Part shown: piece after piece, positions 1 through 5,792 of the stretch
How the letters are laid out: the number at the start of each line of letters is the position of its first letter
Position numbering within the stretch: the first letter of the stretch is position 1
Source of the DNA: an uncultured Eubacterium sp.
Lineage (GTDB): Bacteria > Bacillota > Clostridia > Eubacteriales > Eubacteriaceae
Direction of reading: 5' to 3'
DNA length: 8,320 nucleotides
NCBI GenBank assembly: GCA_902784045.1
Contig: CACZTE010000042.1
Span: 1-8,320 of the forward strand
Program-made: the position numbers and the translations under genes
Notes under the pieces: model-generated
Database searches by the model: none
What the model was told of the DNA's origin: nothing
Seen by the model: only the letters and a program-made list of their open reading frames with translations

Positions 1-1
1 A

Positions 2-214
2 CCGGGTCATCAGATGGGCTGTCATCACTGCGCCGAGCTTCCGGTGCTCTTCGGGTTAAATGATTTGTTTGACGGCGCGGACGACCCAAAGTCCCACAAA
101 GTGGGCAACACCCTGCGGCGCAAATGGAAAAACTTCGCCCGCCGCGGCAACCCGGGATGGGAAGCCTACGGCAAACACGGTTTTGTTCACCCGATTTACG
201 ATGAGAATTGTTAA
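2..214 (+). CDS. Type B carboxylesterase, C-terminal fragment (5' end outside window)
   Basis: This is the last 70 codons of a gene that enters from the left edge; the frame is open from base 2 and ends at TAA 212-214. The visible protein has GCHHCAELPVLFG near its start, which matches the family motif G-x-x-H-G-x-E-L-P-x-x-F of type B carboxylesterases (para-nitrobenzyl esterase and cholinesterase superfamily). In that motif the His (codon at 26-28) is the third member of the Ser-Glu-His triad. Further on, W-K-N-F-A-R-R-G-N-P followed by W-E-A-Y matches the conserved end of the fold (W-x-x-F-A-x-x-G-x-P, W-x-x-Y). The usual Gly after the His is Cys here. The family hydrolyses carboxylic esters; substrate and location cannot be judged from the tail. 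No convincing plus-strand terminator follows it. The nucleophile elbow and oxyanion hole are outside the window. Confidence 0.82.
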   Translation, partial: PGHQMGCHHCAELPVLFGLNDLFDGADDPKSHKVGNTLRRKWKNFARRGNPGWEAYGKHGFVHPIYDENC

Positions 215-294
215 AGGCAGAGAAAGGCATCTGGCCGCTGTGAAGGCGGGCGGTGTCTTTGCTTGCGTGATGATGTCATGAAGTCCGGTCGGTC

Positions 295-332
295 AAAAAA
301 AGAAAAACCCTTTGAGGAGCGACCTCAAAGGG
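295..332 (-). terminator. Intrinsic terminator of the small RNA
   Basis: The 10-bp perfect stem CCCTTTGAGG (332-323 on the minus strand) with CCTCAAAGGG (317-308) closes a 5-nt loop, UCGCU. On the minus strand it is followed by TTTTTCTTTTTTT (307-295). On the plus strand the hairpin is followed by GAAAAAGCG-like sequence with no T run, so it terminates leftward transcription only and does not serve the esterase gene. Confidence 0.88.
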
Positions 333-419
333 AAAAAGCGAATGGCGACTAAAAGGTAACATAAGGCAGAGTCGCCAATGGAGTCGGACGGAAAAGTTAA
401 GGGAAAACCGTCCAATCAC
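298..419 (-). ncRNA. Putative orphan small RNA, about 120 nt, three hairpins
   Basis: A self-contained minus-strand transcription unit lies between the esterase tail and yloU. It has a consensus sigma-A promoter (-35 at 449-454, -10 at 426-431), a predicted start near 419, and an intrinsic terminator at 308-332 followed by a U tract. In transcript order I see three hairpins. Hairpin 1 has arms 415-408 and 391-384 (UUGGACGG with CCGUCCGA, 8 pairs including one G-U) and a 16-nt loop rich in U and C. A linker CUCCAU follows at 383-378. Hairpin 2 has arms 377-370 and 350-343 (UGGCGACU with AGUCGCCA, 8 pairs) and a 19-nt loop with two CCU motifs. After a short pyrimidine linker comes the terminator stem. 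No open reading frame in it looks like protein. It does not resemble 6S, SRP, tmRNA or RNase P RNA, and no gene lies downstream on its strand, which argues against a riboswitch leader. The C/U-rich single-stranded segments suggest a trans-acting anti-Shine-Dalgarno regulator; that role is inference. Confidence 0.7.
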
Positions 420-425
420 AGCGTT

Positions 426-454
426 ATTATAACAGGCATCACATGACATGTCAA
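426..454 (-). promoter_or_regulatory. Consensus sigma-A promoter of the small RNA, with palindrome over the -35
   Basis: Read on the minus strand, TTGACA (449-454) and TATAAT (426-431) are both perfect consensus hexamers with an ideal 17-bp spacer. A transcript would start near 419. Only the small RNA lies downstream. The perfect 10-bp palindrome TGACATGTCA at 444-453 overlaps the -35 box and could be a repressor site, which is inference. Confidence 0.85.
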
Positions 455-554
455 GAAAAAGAGACAACAAACGGCGCTAAAACCGCCTTTTGTTCCTTTT
501 GCGAAGCAGAGGCTGCCGCCTTTCTTTACCCTTGACAAAAACTTACACATCTTT

Positions 555-582
555 TTGACTTTAACGTAAAAAATGGTAAAAT
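555..582 (+). promoter_or_regulatory. Promoter for yloU-fakA
   Basis: TTGACT at 555-560 and TAAAAT at 577-582 are separated by 16 bp, with a TG dinucleotide at 574-575 that gives an extended -10. The predicted start is near 589, leaving a leader of about 43 nt that carries the AAAGGAG ribosome binding site at 613-619 ahead of the yloU ATG at 632. It faces away from the small RNA promoter, with roughly 100 bp between the two -35 boxes. Confidence 0.65.
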
Positions 583-631
583 AAGACTATCTATAGTTTT
601 TACTGGATTCCCAAAGGAGCGATTAACACAG

Positions 632-988
632 ATGAAAATAGAAAACGACATGGGATATATCGATATCTCAAAAAAAGCCATCGCCGACATCGCCGGCAAC
701 GCGGCAAGCGGTTGCTACGGCCTGGTGGGCATGGCCCATCAACGCGGCAAGGACGGCTTAGTTGAGCTGGTCACCCGAAAACGCTACAGCAAAGGCGTCA
801 GAGTCGACTTTGATGATGAAGGCAAAATCCTCATCGATTTGTACGTCGTCATCGAACAGGCCGTCAAAATTTCCACTGTGGCCGACAACATCATTTCCGC
901 GGTCAAATACAATGTGGAACGTCAGACATCTCTCAAGGTCAAACGCGTGACTGTCAACGTGGTCTGCGTACGCGTGATGGGGAGGTAA
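632..988 (+). CDS. yloU: Asp23/Gls24 family envelope stress protein YloU
   Basis: The 118-residue protein is a single Asp23/Gls24 domain. It opens with the family signature G-Y-I-D-I-S (8-13), continues A-I-A-D-I-A-G-N-A-A (16-25) and Y-G-L-V-G-M (29-34), and has the alternating beta and helix pattern around V-R-V-D-F, I-L-I-D-L-Y-V-V-I and the C-terminal V-T-V-N-V-V-C-V-R-V. Length is normal for the family (about 115-125). There is no signal peptide or membrane segment, so it is cytoplasmic or attached to the membrane through partners. Family members in staphylococci are linked to cell-envelope homeostasis; the molecular role of YloU is not settled. The ATG at 632 is chosen because AAAGGAG stands 12 nt upstream and the family begins here. 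fakA starts 2 nt after the TAA and its Shine-Dalgarno lies inside the yloU end, so the two are probably translationally coupled, an arrangement conserved across Firmicutes. Confidence 0.93.
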   Translation: MKIENDMGYIDISKKAIADIAGNAASGCYGLVGMAHQRGKDGLVELVTRKRYSKGVRVDFDDEGKILIDLYVVIEQAVKISTVADNIISAVKYNVERQTSLKVKRVTVNVVCVRVMGR

Positions 989-990
989 GC

Positions 991-2580
991 ATGACGATAA
1001 CAACCATCAACGGCGATATACTGCGTCAAATGTTTGAGCGCGGGGCGCAAAACCTAAGCGCTAACCGCCATGTTGTCGATGAGCTCAACGTTTTTCCCGT
1101 GCCCGACGGCGACACCGGCACCAACATGTACCTGACTTTCTCCAATTCCGTAGCGGAACTGAACAAACTCAATGACCTCTCCCTCTATGCCGTGGCCAAA
1201 ACCGCTTCCAGCGGAGCGCTCATCGGCGCCCGAGGAAACTCCGGGGTCATTCTCTCACAATTGCTGCGGGGCGTTGCCCGTTCCTGCAAAAACAAAACAT
1301 CCCTGGACATCGCCGGCATTGCCGAAGCCGTCACCATGGCGGCCACCCAGGCCTACAAAGCCGTCATGATGCCCACCGAGGGGACCATTTTAACCGTCGC
1401 CAGAGAAATGGGTGAGTTTGCCGAAGCTCATGCCGCCGAATACGACGACATGGCGGCCTTTTTGGCGGACGTGCTGACAACCGGCAAAAAAGCCCTGGCC
1501 AAAACCCCCGAACTGTTGCCCGTGCTCAAAGAAGCCGGCGTGGTGGATGCCGGGGGACAGGGGCTCATCTTCATTCTGGAAGGCATGATGAGCGTCATCA
1601 CCGGGGAACCTTTAAGCGACGCGCCGGAACAGCCCGCGGCCGATACCGTCAAAGCCGAAGAATCCGAAGAGGATGACGACGCGGCCTATTGCGTTAAATA
1701 CACCATTCTCGGCATCGAGTCCGGTGCCATCGAAAAACATCAGGCGTATCTCTCGGTCATCGGCATCGCAAAAACGCCCGAAATCGGCGCCGACGGCGTC
1801 AGTTTCCACGTCAACACCGACCATCCCGGTAAGGCGCTCGAAAAAGCCGTCAAGGCGGGAGCCGTCACCGATATTGCCGTCGTCAACAAACAGCTGGCGG
1901 CCGAACAGCCCCGGGGAGAAACCATTCCCTACGGTTTTGTGGCCGTCTCTCCCGGCGAAGGGCTCACCGAAATCTTCAAAGAAGTCGGTGTGCAAGGCGT
2001 CATTTCCGGCGGTCAAACCATGAATCCCAGCACCGAGGATTTCCTGGCCGAAATCAAAAAAATCAACGCCGAGCACATCTTCATTTTCCCCAACAACGGA
2101 AACATCATCATGGCGGCCAACCAGGCCAAAGAAATGAGCGACAAAAACGTCCACGTCATCCCCACCAAGACCATTCCTCAATGCGTCTCCACCATGCTGG
2201 CTTTTGATCCCGACGTCTCCTGGGATCAAAACGAAGCCCAGATGAACGACGTGCTCAAAAACGTATCCTGCGGGGAAGTCACCTATGCCGTGCGCGATAC
2301 CAAAATCGGCGGCAAAAAAATCACCAAGGGCGACATCATCGGCATCCATGAGAAAAACATCGTTTCCGTTGGCAAAAATGTCTCGGAGGTCACTCTGGAA
2401 CTGCTGGCCGGCATGGTCACCGAAGATTCTGAAATGATCTCTCTCTACTACGGCAGCGACGTCAGCGACGCCGATGCGGATGCCTTGGCCGAACAACTGG
2501 AAAAAACATATCCCGATTGCGACGTGGAAGTCGGATTGGGCGGACAACCCTTGTATTTCTACTTCGTGGCCGTGGAATAA
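991..2580 (+). CDS. fakA: Fatty acid kinase ATP-binding subunit FakA (YloV, DAK2 domain)
   Basis: FakA phosphorylates fatty acids held by a FakB carrier, giving acyl-phosphate for phospholipid synthesis; it acts in the cytoplasm. The N-terminal DhaL-like kinase domain (about 1-205) shows N-V-F-P-V-P-D-G-D-T-G-T-N-M (33-46), whose Asp39 and Asp41 are expected Mg/ATP ligands, and G-A-R-G-N-S-G-V-I-L-S-Q (79-90). V-D-A-G-G-Q-G-L closes the domain near 185-192. An acidic low-complexity linker (about 208-231, ending E-S-E-E-D-D-D) leads to the middle domain (about 232-315), then the C-terminal FakB-binding region (about 316-529) with G-V-I-S-G-G-Q-T-M-N-P-S-T-E-D (336-350) and F-P-N-N-G-N (366-371). 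At 529 residues it is slightly shorter than the Bacillus homologue. The ATG at 991 has GGGGAGG at 979-985. One oddity is that the middle domain reads H-V-N-T-D-H-P-G (273-280) where well-studied FakA proteins have H-V-H-T. No fakB is visible in the window. Confidence 0.94.
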   Translation: MTITTINGDILRQMFERGAQNLSANRHVVDELNVFPVPDGDTGTNMYLTFSNSVAELNKLNDLSLYAVAKTASSGALIGARGNSGVILSQLLRGVARSCKNKTSLDIAGIAEAVTMAATQAYKAVMMPTEGTILTVAREMGEFAEAHAAEYDDMAAFLADVLTTGKKALAKTPELLPVLKEAGVVDAGGQGLIFILEGMMSVITGEPLSDAPEQPAADTVKAEESEEDDDAAYCVKYTILGIESGAIEKHQAYLSVIGIAKTPEIGADGVSFHVNTDHPGKALEKAVKAGAVTDIAVVNKQLAAEQPRGETIPYGFVAVSPGEGLTEIFKEVGVQGVISGGQTMNPSTEDFLAEIKKINAEHIFIFPNNGNIIMAANQAKEMSDKNVHVIPTKTIPQCVSTMLAFDPDVSWDQNEAQMNDVLKNVSCGEVTYAVRDTKIGGKKITKGDIIGIHEKNIVSVGKNVSEVTLELLAGMVTEDSEMISLYYGSDVSDADADALAEQLEKTYPDCDVEVGLGGQPLYFYFVAVE

Positions 2581-2639
2581 AAACACTCCGTCAGATGCCC
2601 GTAAGGGCGAAAGCGCCGTATAACAAAATCAGAACGCAA

Positions 2640-2668
2640 AAAAACCGGCAGGCCTCCTGTCGGTTTTT
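2640..2668 (+). terminator. Intrinsic terminator or attenuator between fakA and recG
   Basis: CCGGCAGG (2645-2652) pairs with CCTGTCGG (2656-2663) around a 3-nt CCT loop, with one G-U pair. A flanking A run pairs with TTTTT at 2664-2668, which is also the U tract. The recG Shine-Dalgarno GGGAG (2669-2673) begins at the very next base. The U tract is short, so partial readthrough into recG is likely; no clear promoter is visible between the hairpin and recG. Confidence 0.65.
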
Positions 2669-2678
2669 GGGAGATACC

Positions 2679-4718
2679 ATGAAAGTCAAAGATCCCATCC
2701 GTCAAATACCCGGCATCGGTCCCAAACGGGAAGAGACCCTGCGCGCCAACGGAATTGAGACCGTGGGCGATATGCTCGCGCGGTTTCCCGTGAGCTACAT
2801 TGACCGGTCGCCCCGGGGCGGATTCGCGGAGCCCTCCGAGGGAAAAGTCACCGTCCGCGCCGTCTTGGACAAGGTGGGGACACCCCGGCGGGTTCGCGGG
2901 GGGACATCCCTTTTTTCCCTTTCGGCGACGGATGACGAAGGCAGCCGGGGACAAATCTATTTCTTCAACTCACCCTGGCTCACCAAGGCTTTCAAGCCCG
3001 GCCGGGCCTATTATTTTTTCGGGGAAGTCAGAGAAAAAAACGGCAGGCGAAGCATGAGTCAGCCTGCCTTTTCCGATGTGGAAAAAGCCGAGGATTTTTT
3101 TGATCTTACGCCGATCTACCGTCCGGTGGGCACCATTTCTGGGGTCAGCCTGGCCGGTATGATTAAAAAAGCCCTTGAGCGAGGCGTGGATATTCCCGAG
3201 ACCATGCCGATGTGGTTTAGAAAACAACACAATTTGTGTGACGCCGAGACTGCCCTGCTCGCCCTTCACGCGCCCAAAAACGGTGAAGACGTGGCCATGG
3301 GCAAAAGGAGGATGAAATACGAAGAATCTCTCAAAATCAATTTGGGGCTTTTGAGCAGCCGCGCCGAGGGCAGGCACACCCATATCCGAATCGGGCATTT
3401 TTCCGAGCTTAAGCGCTTTGAGGAATCCCTGCCTTTTTCGCTTACCGATGGACAAATCAAAGTCATCGGAGAGATCATTTCCGATCTCAAAAGCGAAGGA
3501 GCCATGAACCGCCTGGTCCAGGGAGACGTGGGCAGCGGTAAAACCGTCATCGCCGCGGCCTGCGCCTTTCTCACCGCCATCTCCGGCTATCAGACTGCCT
3601 ATATGGCACCGACGGAAATATTAGCCGAGCAGCACGCCGCCACCTTAACGGCCATGCTCTCGCCCTTTGATATCCGGGTGGCGCTGGTCACCGGCAAAAT
3701 GCGCGCCGCGGAGCGCGACGCCGCTCTCTCCGCCATCGTGTCGGGTGAGGCCAGAGTGATTGTCGGCACCCACGCCCTGTTTCAAAAAAATATCAGCTAT
3801 TATCACCTCGGCATGGTCATCACCGATGAGCAGCACCGTTTCGGCGTGGGACAGCGGGGGATGCTCGCTCTCAAAGGCGACGCTCCTCACACCCTGGTGA
3901 TGAGCGCGACGCCCATCCCCAGAACGTTGGCGCTGGTGCTTTACGGCGATTTGGACTTATCGGTTATCGACACCATGCCTGCCGGCAGAAAACCTGTCAA
4001 AACCTATTTCTACACCGAAAAAGCCATGCCCAAAATCTTGTCCTTCATGGCCCGAGAAATGGCCGCCGGCTACAGAGGGCTCATCGTTTGTCCTTTTGTG
4101 GAAGCGTCGGAAGAGATGGAAGATGTGCGGGACGCTGTCTCCGTGAGTCAAGAGGTCGACGCCTATTACAAAGGGCTCTACACCGTGGGATGCCTGCACG
4201 GCCGGATGAAAAGCGATGAGAAAAACCGCATCATTGCGGCTTTTCATGACGGCGAAATTGATTTACTGGTGGCCACCTCCGTCATCGAGGTCGGCATTGA
4301 CGTGTCGGAGCTTTCCGTGATGGCTGTCATGAGCGCCGAACGCTTCGGTCTTTCCCAGCTTCATCAGCTGCGGGGAAGGGTTGGACGCGGCGACAGACAG
4401 GCCTATTGTTTTCTCGTATCCAATCAACTCACCGACCGGGTGATCGACCGCATGAAAGTGCTGGTCAACGAACACGACGGCAGAGCCATTGCCGAGGCCG
4501 ATTACCGTTTGCGCGGACCGGGCGATTATTTTGGATTTCGCCAGCACGGCTTTCCCGAATTTTACGCGCTGGACCCTTATACCGACAGAGATATTCTGGA
4601 AGAAACCGGAAAAGACGCACAGGTCATCATGGCTTCGCCCAAAAAAGAAGACATGCTGTGCAGAGCTTACCTGACTGAGTCCTTCTTCGACGGGGTGAGC
4701 CGCGTGAGCATGAATTGA
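2679..4718 (+). CDS. recG: ATP-dependent DNA helicase RecG
   Basis: RecG is a superfamily 2 translocase that reverses stalled forks and processes branched recombination intermediates. The 679 residues match the usual length. The N-terminal wedge region has the helix-hairpin-helix-like P-G-I-G-P-K (11-16) and an OB-type fold to about 150. Helicase motifs follow in order: Walker A G-D-V-G-S-G-K-T (282-289), A-P-T-E-I-L-A (310-316), V-G-T-H-A-L (362-367), DEQH box D-E-Q-H-R-F-G (383-389), S-A-T-P-I-P-R-T (409-416), T-S-V-I-E-V-G-I-D-V (533-542) and Q-L-R-G-R-V-G-R-G (563-571). The TRG region of RecG and Mfd is seen at R-L-R-G-P-G-D-Y-F-G (610-619). I choose ATG 2679 because the frame opens at 2517 inside fakA, and only from 2679 does the protein begin like RecG, with GGGAG 5 nt upstream. 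All key residues are intact. No strong terminator follows. Confidence 0.96.
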   Translation: MKVKDPIRQIPGIGPKREETLRANGIETVGDMLARFPVSYIDRSPRGGFAEPSEGKVTVRAVLDKVGTPRRVRGGTSLFSLSATDDEGSRGQIYFFNSPWLTKAFKPGRAYYFFGEVREKNGRRSMSQPAFSDVEKAEDFFDLTPIYRPVGTISGVSLAGMIKKALERGVDIPETMPMWFRKQHNLCDAETALLALHAPKNGEDVAMGKRRMKYEESLKINLGLLSSRAEGRHTHIRIGHFSELKRFEESLPFSLTDGQIKVIGEIISDLKSEGAMNRLVQGDVGSGKTVIAAACAFLTAISGYQTAYMAPTEILAEQHAATLTAMLSPFDIRVALVTGKMRAAERDAALSAIVSGEARVIVGTHALFQKNISYYHLGMVITDEQHRFGVGQRGMLALKGDAPHTLVMSATPIPRTLALVLYGDLDLSVIDTMPAGRKPVKTYFYTEKAMPKILSFMAREMAAGYRGLIVCPFVEASEEMEDVRDAVSVSQEVDAYYKGLYTVGCLHGRMKSDEKNRIIAAFHDGEIDLLVATSVIEVGIDVSELSVMAVMSAERFGLSQLHQLRGRVGRGDRQAYCFLVSNQLTDRVIDRMKVLVNEHDGRAIAEADYRLRGPGDYFGFRQHGFPEFYALDPYTDRDILEETGKDAQVIMASPKKEDMLCRAYLTESFFDGVSRVSMN

Positions 4719-4843
4719 GCGATAAGCTCTTGTCAAGCGACTTCCTGAACCTGCGAGTAAAGCGCATACTTTGCGGTCAAACGTTAATCTCTCTGCCGAA
4801 ATTGTTTTCCGCAACGGCGTTTTCATGGAACGGCAAATTTAGT

Positions 4844-4972
4844 TTACCGTGAAACAGTTTCCGTGGTGATGTTATCGTAACCCGGCAGAATTTTTTTGAA
4901 CTTGTTCAAAAGCGCGTACAAGCATTTGACAAATCCTTTTTTGGGCAGATTGTTTGCTACGCTCACAATCAT
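4844..4972 (-). CDS. Doubtful small ORF, 42 codons, basic peptide
   Basis: On the minus strand an ATG at 4972-4970 opens 42 codons ending at TAA 4846-4844. The product starts MIVSVANNLPKKG and continues with a Lys-rich amphipathic stretch (L-Y-A-L-L-N-K-F-K-K-I-L-P-G-Y). A GGTGGAG lies directly against this ATG, which is too close; the GTG two codons later (4966-4964) would have normal 6-nt spacing. A hairpin ACGGTAAA/TTTGCCGT overlaps the stop codon but lacks a T run. I recognise no family. It may be a remnant of a repeat element rather than a gene. Confidence 0.25.
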   Translation of the reverse strand: MIVSVANNLPKKGFVKCLYALLNKFKKILPGYDNITTETVSR

Positions 4973-5111
4973 CTCCACCCGCTTCGCTCGTTAAGTTCGC
5001 GTAGCTGAATTAGAAATCCAGACGCTCACTTACGCTCGGGACAGCTGTCCCTCACTCATGCGCCGCTCGTCACGATCGCGGCTTACGTCGGATTGCGAGA
5101 GTGCGTAGCAA
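4954..5111. repeat. Imperfect inverted repeat arms with inner palindrome
   Basis: TTGCTACGC at 4954-4962 is the exact reverse complement of GCGTAGCAA at 5103-5111. The match continues imperfectly outward and inward (CTC-CAATC against GATTG-GAG). Near the centre lies the perfect palindrome GGGACAGCTGTCCC at 5038-5051. The sequence between the arms could fold as a long branched hairpin. Confidence 0.5.
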
Positions 5112-5194
5112 GTATCAATCCGGGCTTATCGGGTAACTACCGATATTTTACAAAGCATGCGGACACCCAAAATTTTTATTCATTTAGATTAACT

Positions 5195-5215
5195 GGCCGC
5201 GCCGCCGGGCGCGCC
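5195..5215 (+). promoter_or_regulatory. GC-rich hairpin just upstream of the rsmD ribosome binding site
   Basis: GGCCGCGCC (5195-5203) pairs with GGCGCGCC (5208-5215) as 8 GC pairs with one bulged C and a GCCG loop. The rsmD Shine-Dalgarno GGAGG (5222-5226) starts 7 nt later and is left free. There is no T tract, so it is not a terminator. It may mark the end of the upstream element or protect the mRNA 5' end. Confidence 0.4.
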
Positions 5216-5231
5216 CCTATCGGAGGAAATC

Positions 5232-5789
5232 ATGCGCGTCATCGCCGGAGAAAAAAGAGGATTAAAACTCATCGCGCCCAAAGGAGACGCCGTCCGTCCC
5301 ACGGCGGACAAAGTGCGGGGCGCCGTCTTTAACACCCTGCAAAACCGTGTGCCCGGGGCTGTTTTCGTCGATCTGTTCGGCGGCAGCGGCGCCATGAGCG
5401 TTGAGGCGGTCAGCCGGGGCGCGTCCGAAGCGTGGATTTTCGACATCGCGGCACAGAGCCTCAAAGCGATCAAATCCAATATTACCCGGGCGGGATTTGA
5501 CAGCCGGATTCACATCAAAAAAAAATCCGCTGACAAGGCGGCTGACACGCTGGCGAAAAATGGTGTTCATTGCGATATTCTCTTTCTCGATCCCCCTTAC
5601 GCCGATGTCTCCCGTTATTGGGAAGCGGCGGAGGCCTTTATCCAAAAAAAAATCATCAAGAATGACGGAATCATACTGATAGAGCATGAAAAATCTGTTA
5701 TAATGCCTTTAGCCATATCCTGTTTCACGCAAACCAAAAGCAAACGATACGGCATCACCCGGATTACATACTACGAGAGAGGTGAATAG
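5232..5789 (+). CDS. rsmD: 16S rRNA (guanine966-N2)-methyltransferase RsmD
   Basis: RsmD methylates the exocyclic amine of G966 in 16S rRNA during 30S assembly, using S-adenosylmethionine. The 185-residue protein has the family N-terminus M-R-V-I-A-G-E-K-R-G and R-P-T-A-D-K-V-R-G-A-V-F-N (22-34). The SAM-binding motif I is F-V-D-L-F-G-G-S-G (45-53), followed by E-A-V-S-R-G-A, and the catalytic motif IV is D-I-L-F-L-D-P-P-Y (115-123), the D/N-P-P-Y type used by N-methyltransferases. I-L-I-E-H-E-K-S near 158-165 matches the family motif I-x-x-E-x. Length is normal. ATG 5232 has GGAGG 5 nt upstream and begins like all family members. coaD follows 3 nt after the stop, a pairing conserved in Firmicutes. 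Confidence 0.95.
   Translation: MRVIAGEKRGLKLIAPKGDAVRPTADKVRGAVFNTLQNRVPGAVFVDLFGGSGAMSVEAVSRGASEAWIFDIAAQSLKAIKSNITRAGFDSRIHIKKKSADKAADTLAKNGVHCDILFLDPPYADVSRYWEAAEAFIQKKIIKNDGIILIEHEKSVIMPLAISCFTQTKSKRYGITRITYYERGE
5676..5704 (+). promoter_or_regulatory. Possible internal promoter for coaD inside rsmD
   Basis: A perfect extended -10, TGTTATAAT (5696-5704), lies in the last third of rsmD, with a weak -35-like CTGATA at 5676-5681 and 17-bp spacing. Transcription would begin near 5711, about 80 nt before the coaD ATG. Because it overlaps codons for V-I-M in RsmD, it could be coincidental. Confidence 0.35.
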
Positions 5790-5792
5790 TTT

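Larger units (their letters stand above)
4719..5231. other. 513-nt non-coding, repeat-rich spacer between recG and rsmD
   Basis: No plus-strand protein gene is supported here. The middle (about 4950-5110) is dense in related short words: ACGCTCAC at 4959-4966 and again at 5022-5029, TACGCTC at 5031-5037, CTTCGCTCG at 4982-4990, and CCGCTCG near 5062-5068. It holds an imperfect long inverted repeat, TTGCTACGC at 4954-4962 against GCGTAGCAA at 5103-5111, and a 14-bp palindrome at 5038-5051. These features look like a dispersed repeat or a decayed mobile element rather than ordinary intergenic DNA. I cannot identify the family and see no transposase. No consensus promoter for rsmD was found in it. 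Confidence 0.55.

Noticed and set aside
276..470. 64-codon minus-strand ORF over the small RNA
   Set aside because: It would start upstream of the RNA promoter, has no ribosome binding site and reads through the terminator; composition is not protein-like.
473..500. GGCG-CTAAAAC-CGCC hairpin followed by TTTTGTTCCTTTT as a terminator for the esterase gene
   Set aside because: Only four stem pairs and an interrupted T run, more than 250 nt after the gene; too weak to call.
532..537. Perfect TTGACA upstream of yloU as its -35 box
   Set aside because: No -10-like hexamer lies 15-19 bp downstream; TTGACT at 555 with the extended TAAAAT is the better pair.
1612..2586. 324-codon minus-strand ORF
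   Set aside because: It is a shadow of fakA, explained by that gene's codon bias; the product (repeated F-G-D-D/V-G-D type) is low complexity with no family match.
2619..2624. TATAAC as a -10 box for recG
   Set aside because: No -35-like sequence at the right distance, and the terminator hairpin would follow immediately.
2517..2678. In-frame upstream extension of recG giving a 733-residue protein
   Set aside because: It overlaps the end of fakA, adds a basic sequence unlike RecG, and would translate through the terminator hairpin; ATG 2679 has a proper ribosome binding site and the family N-terminus.
4720..5130. CGATAAGC (4720-4727) and GCTTATCG (5123-5130) as terminal inverted repeats of an inserted element
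   Set aside because: An 8-bp inverted match is expected by chance in about 500 bp, and no target-site duplication is visible beside it.
5093..5332. 79-codon plus-strand ORF before rsmD
   Set aside because: It runs into rsmD in another frame, has no ribosome binding site, and becomes Arg-rich out-of-frame sequence.
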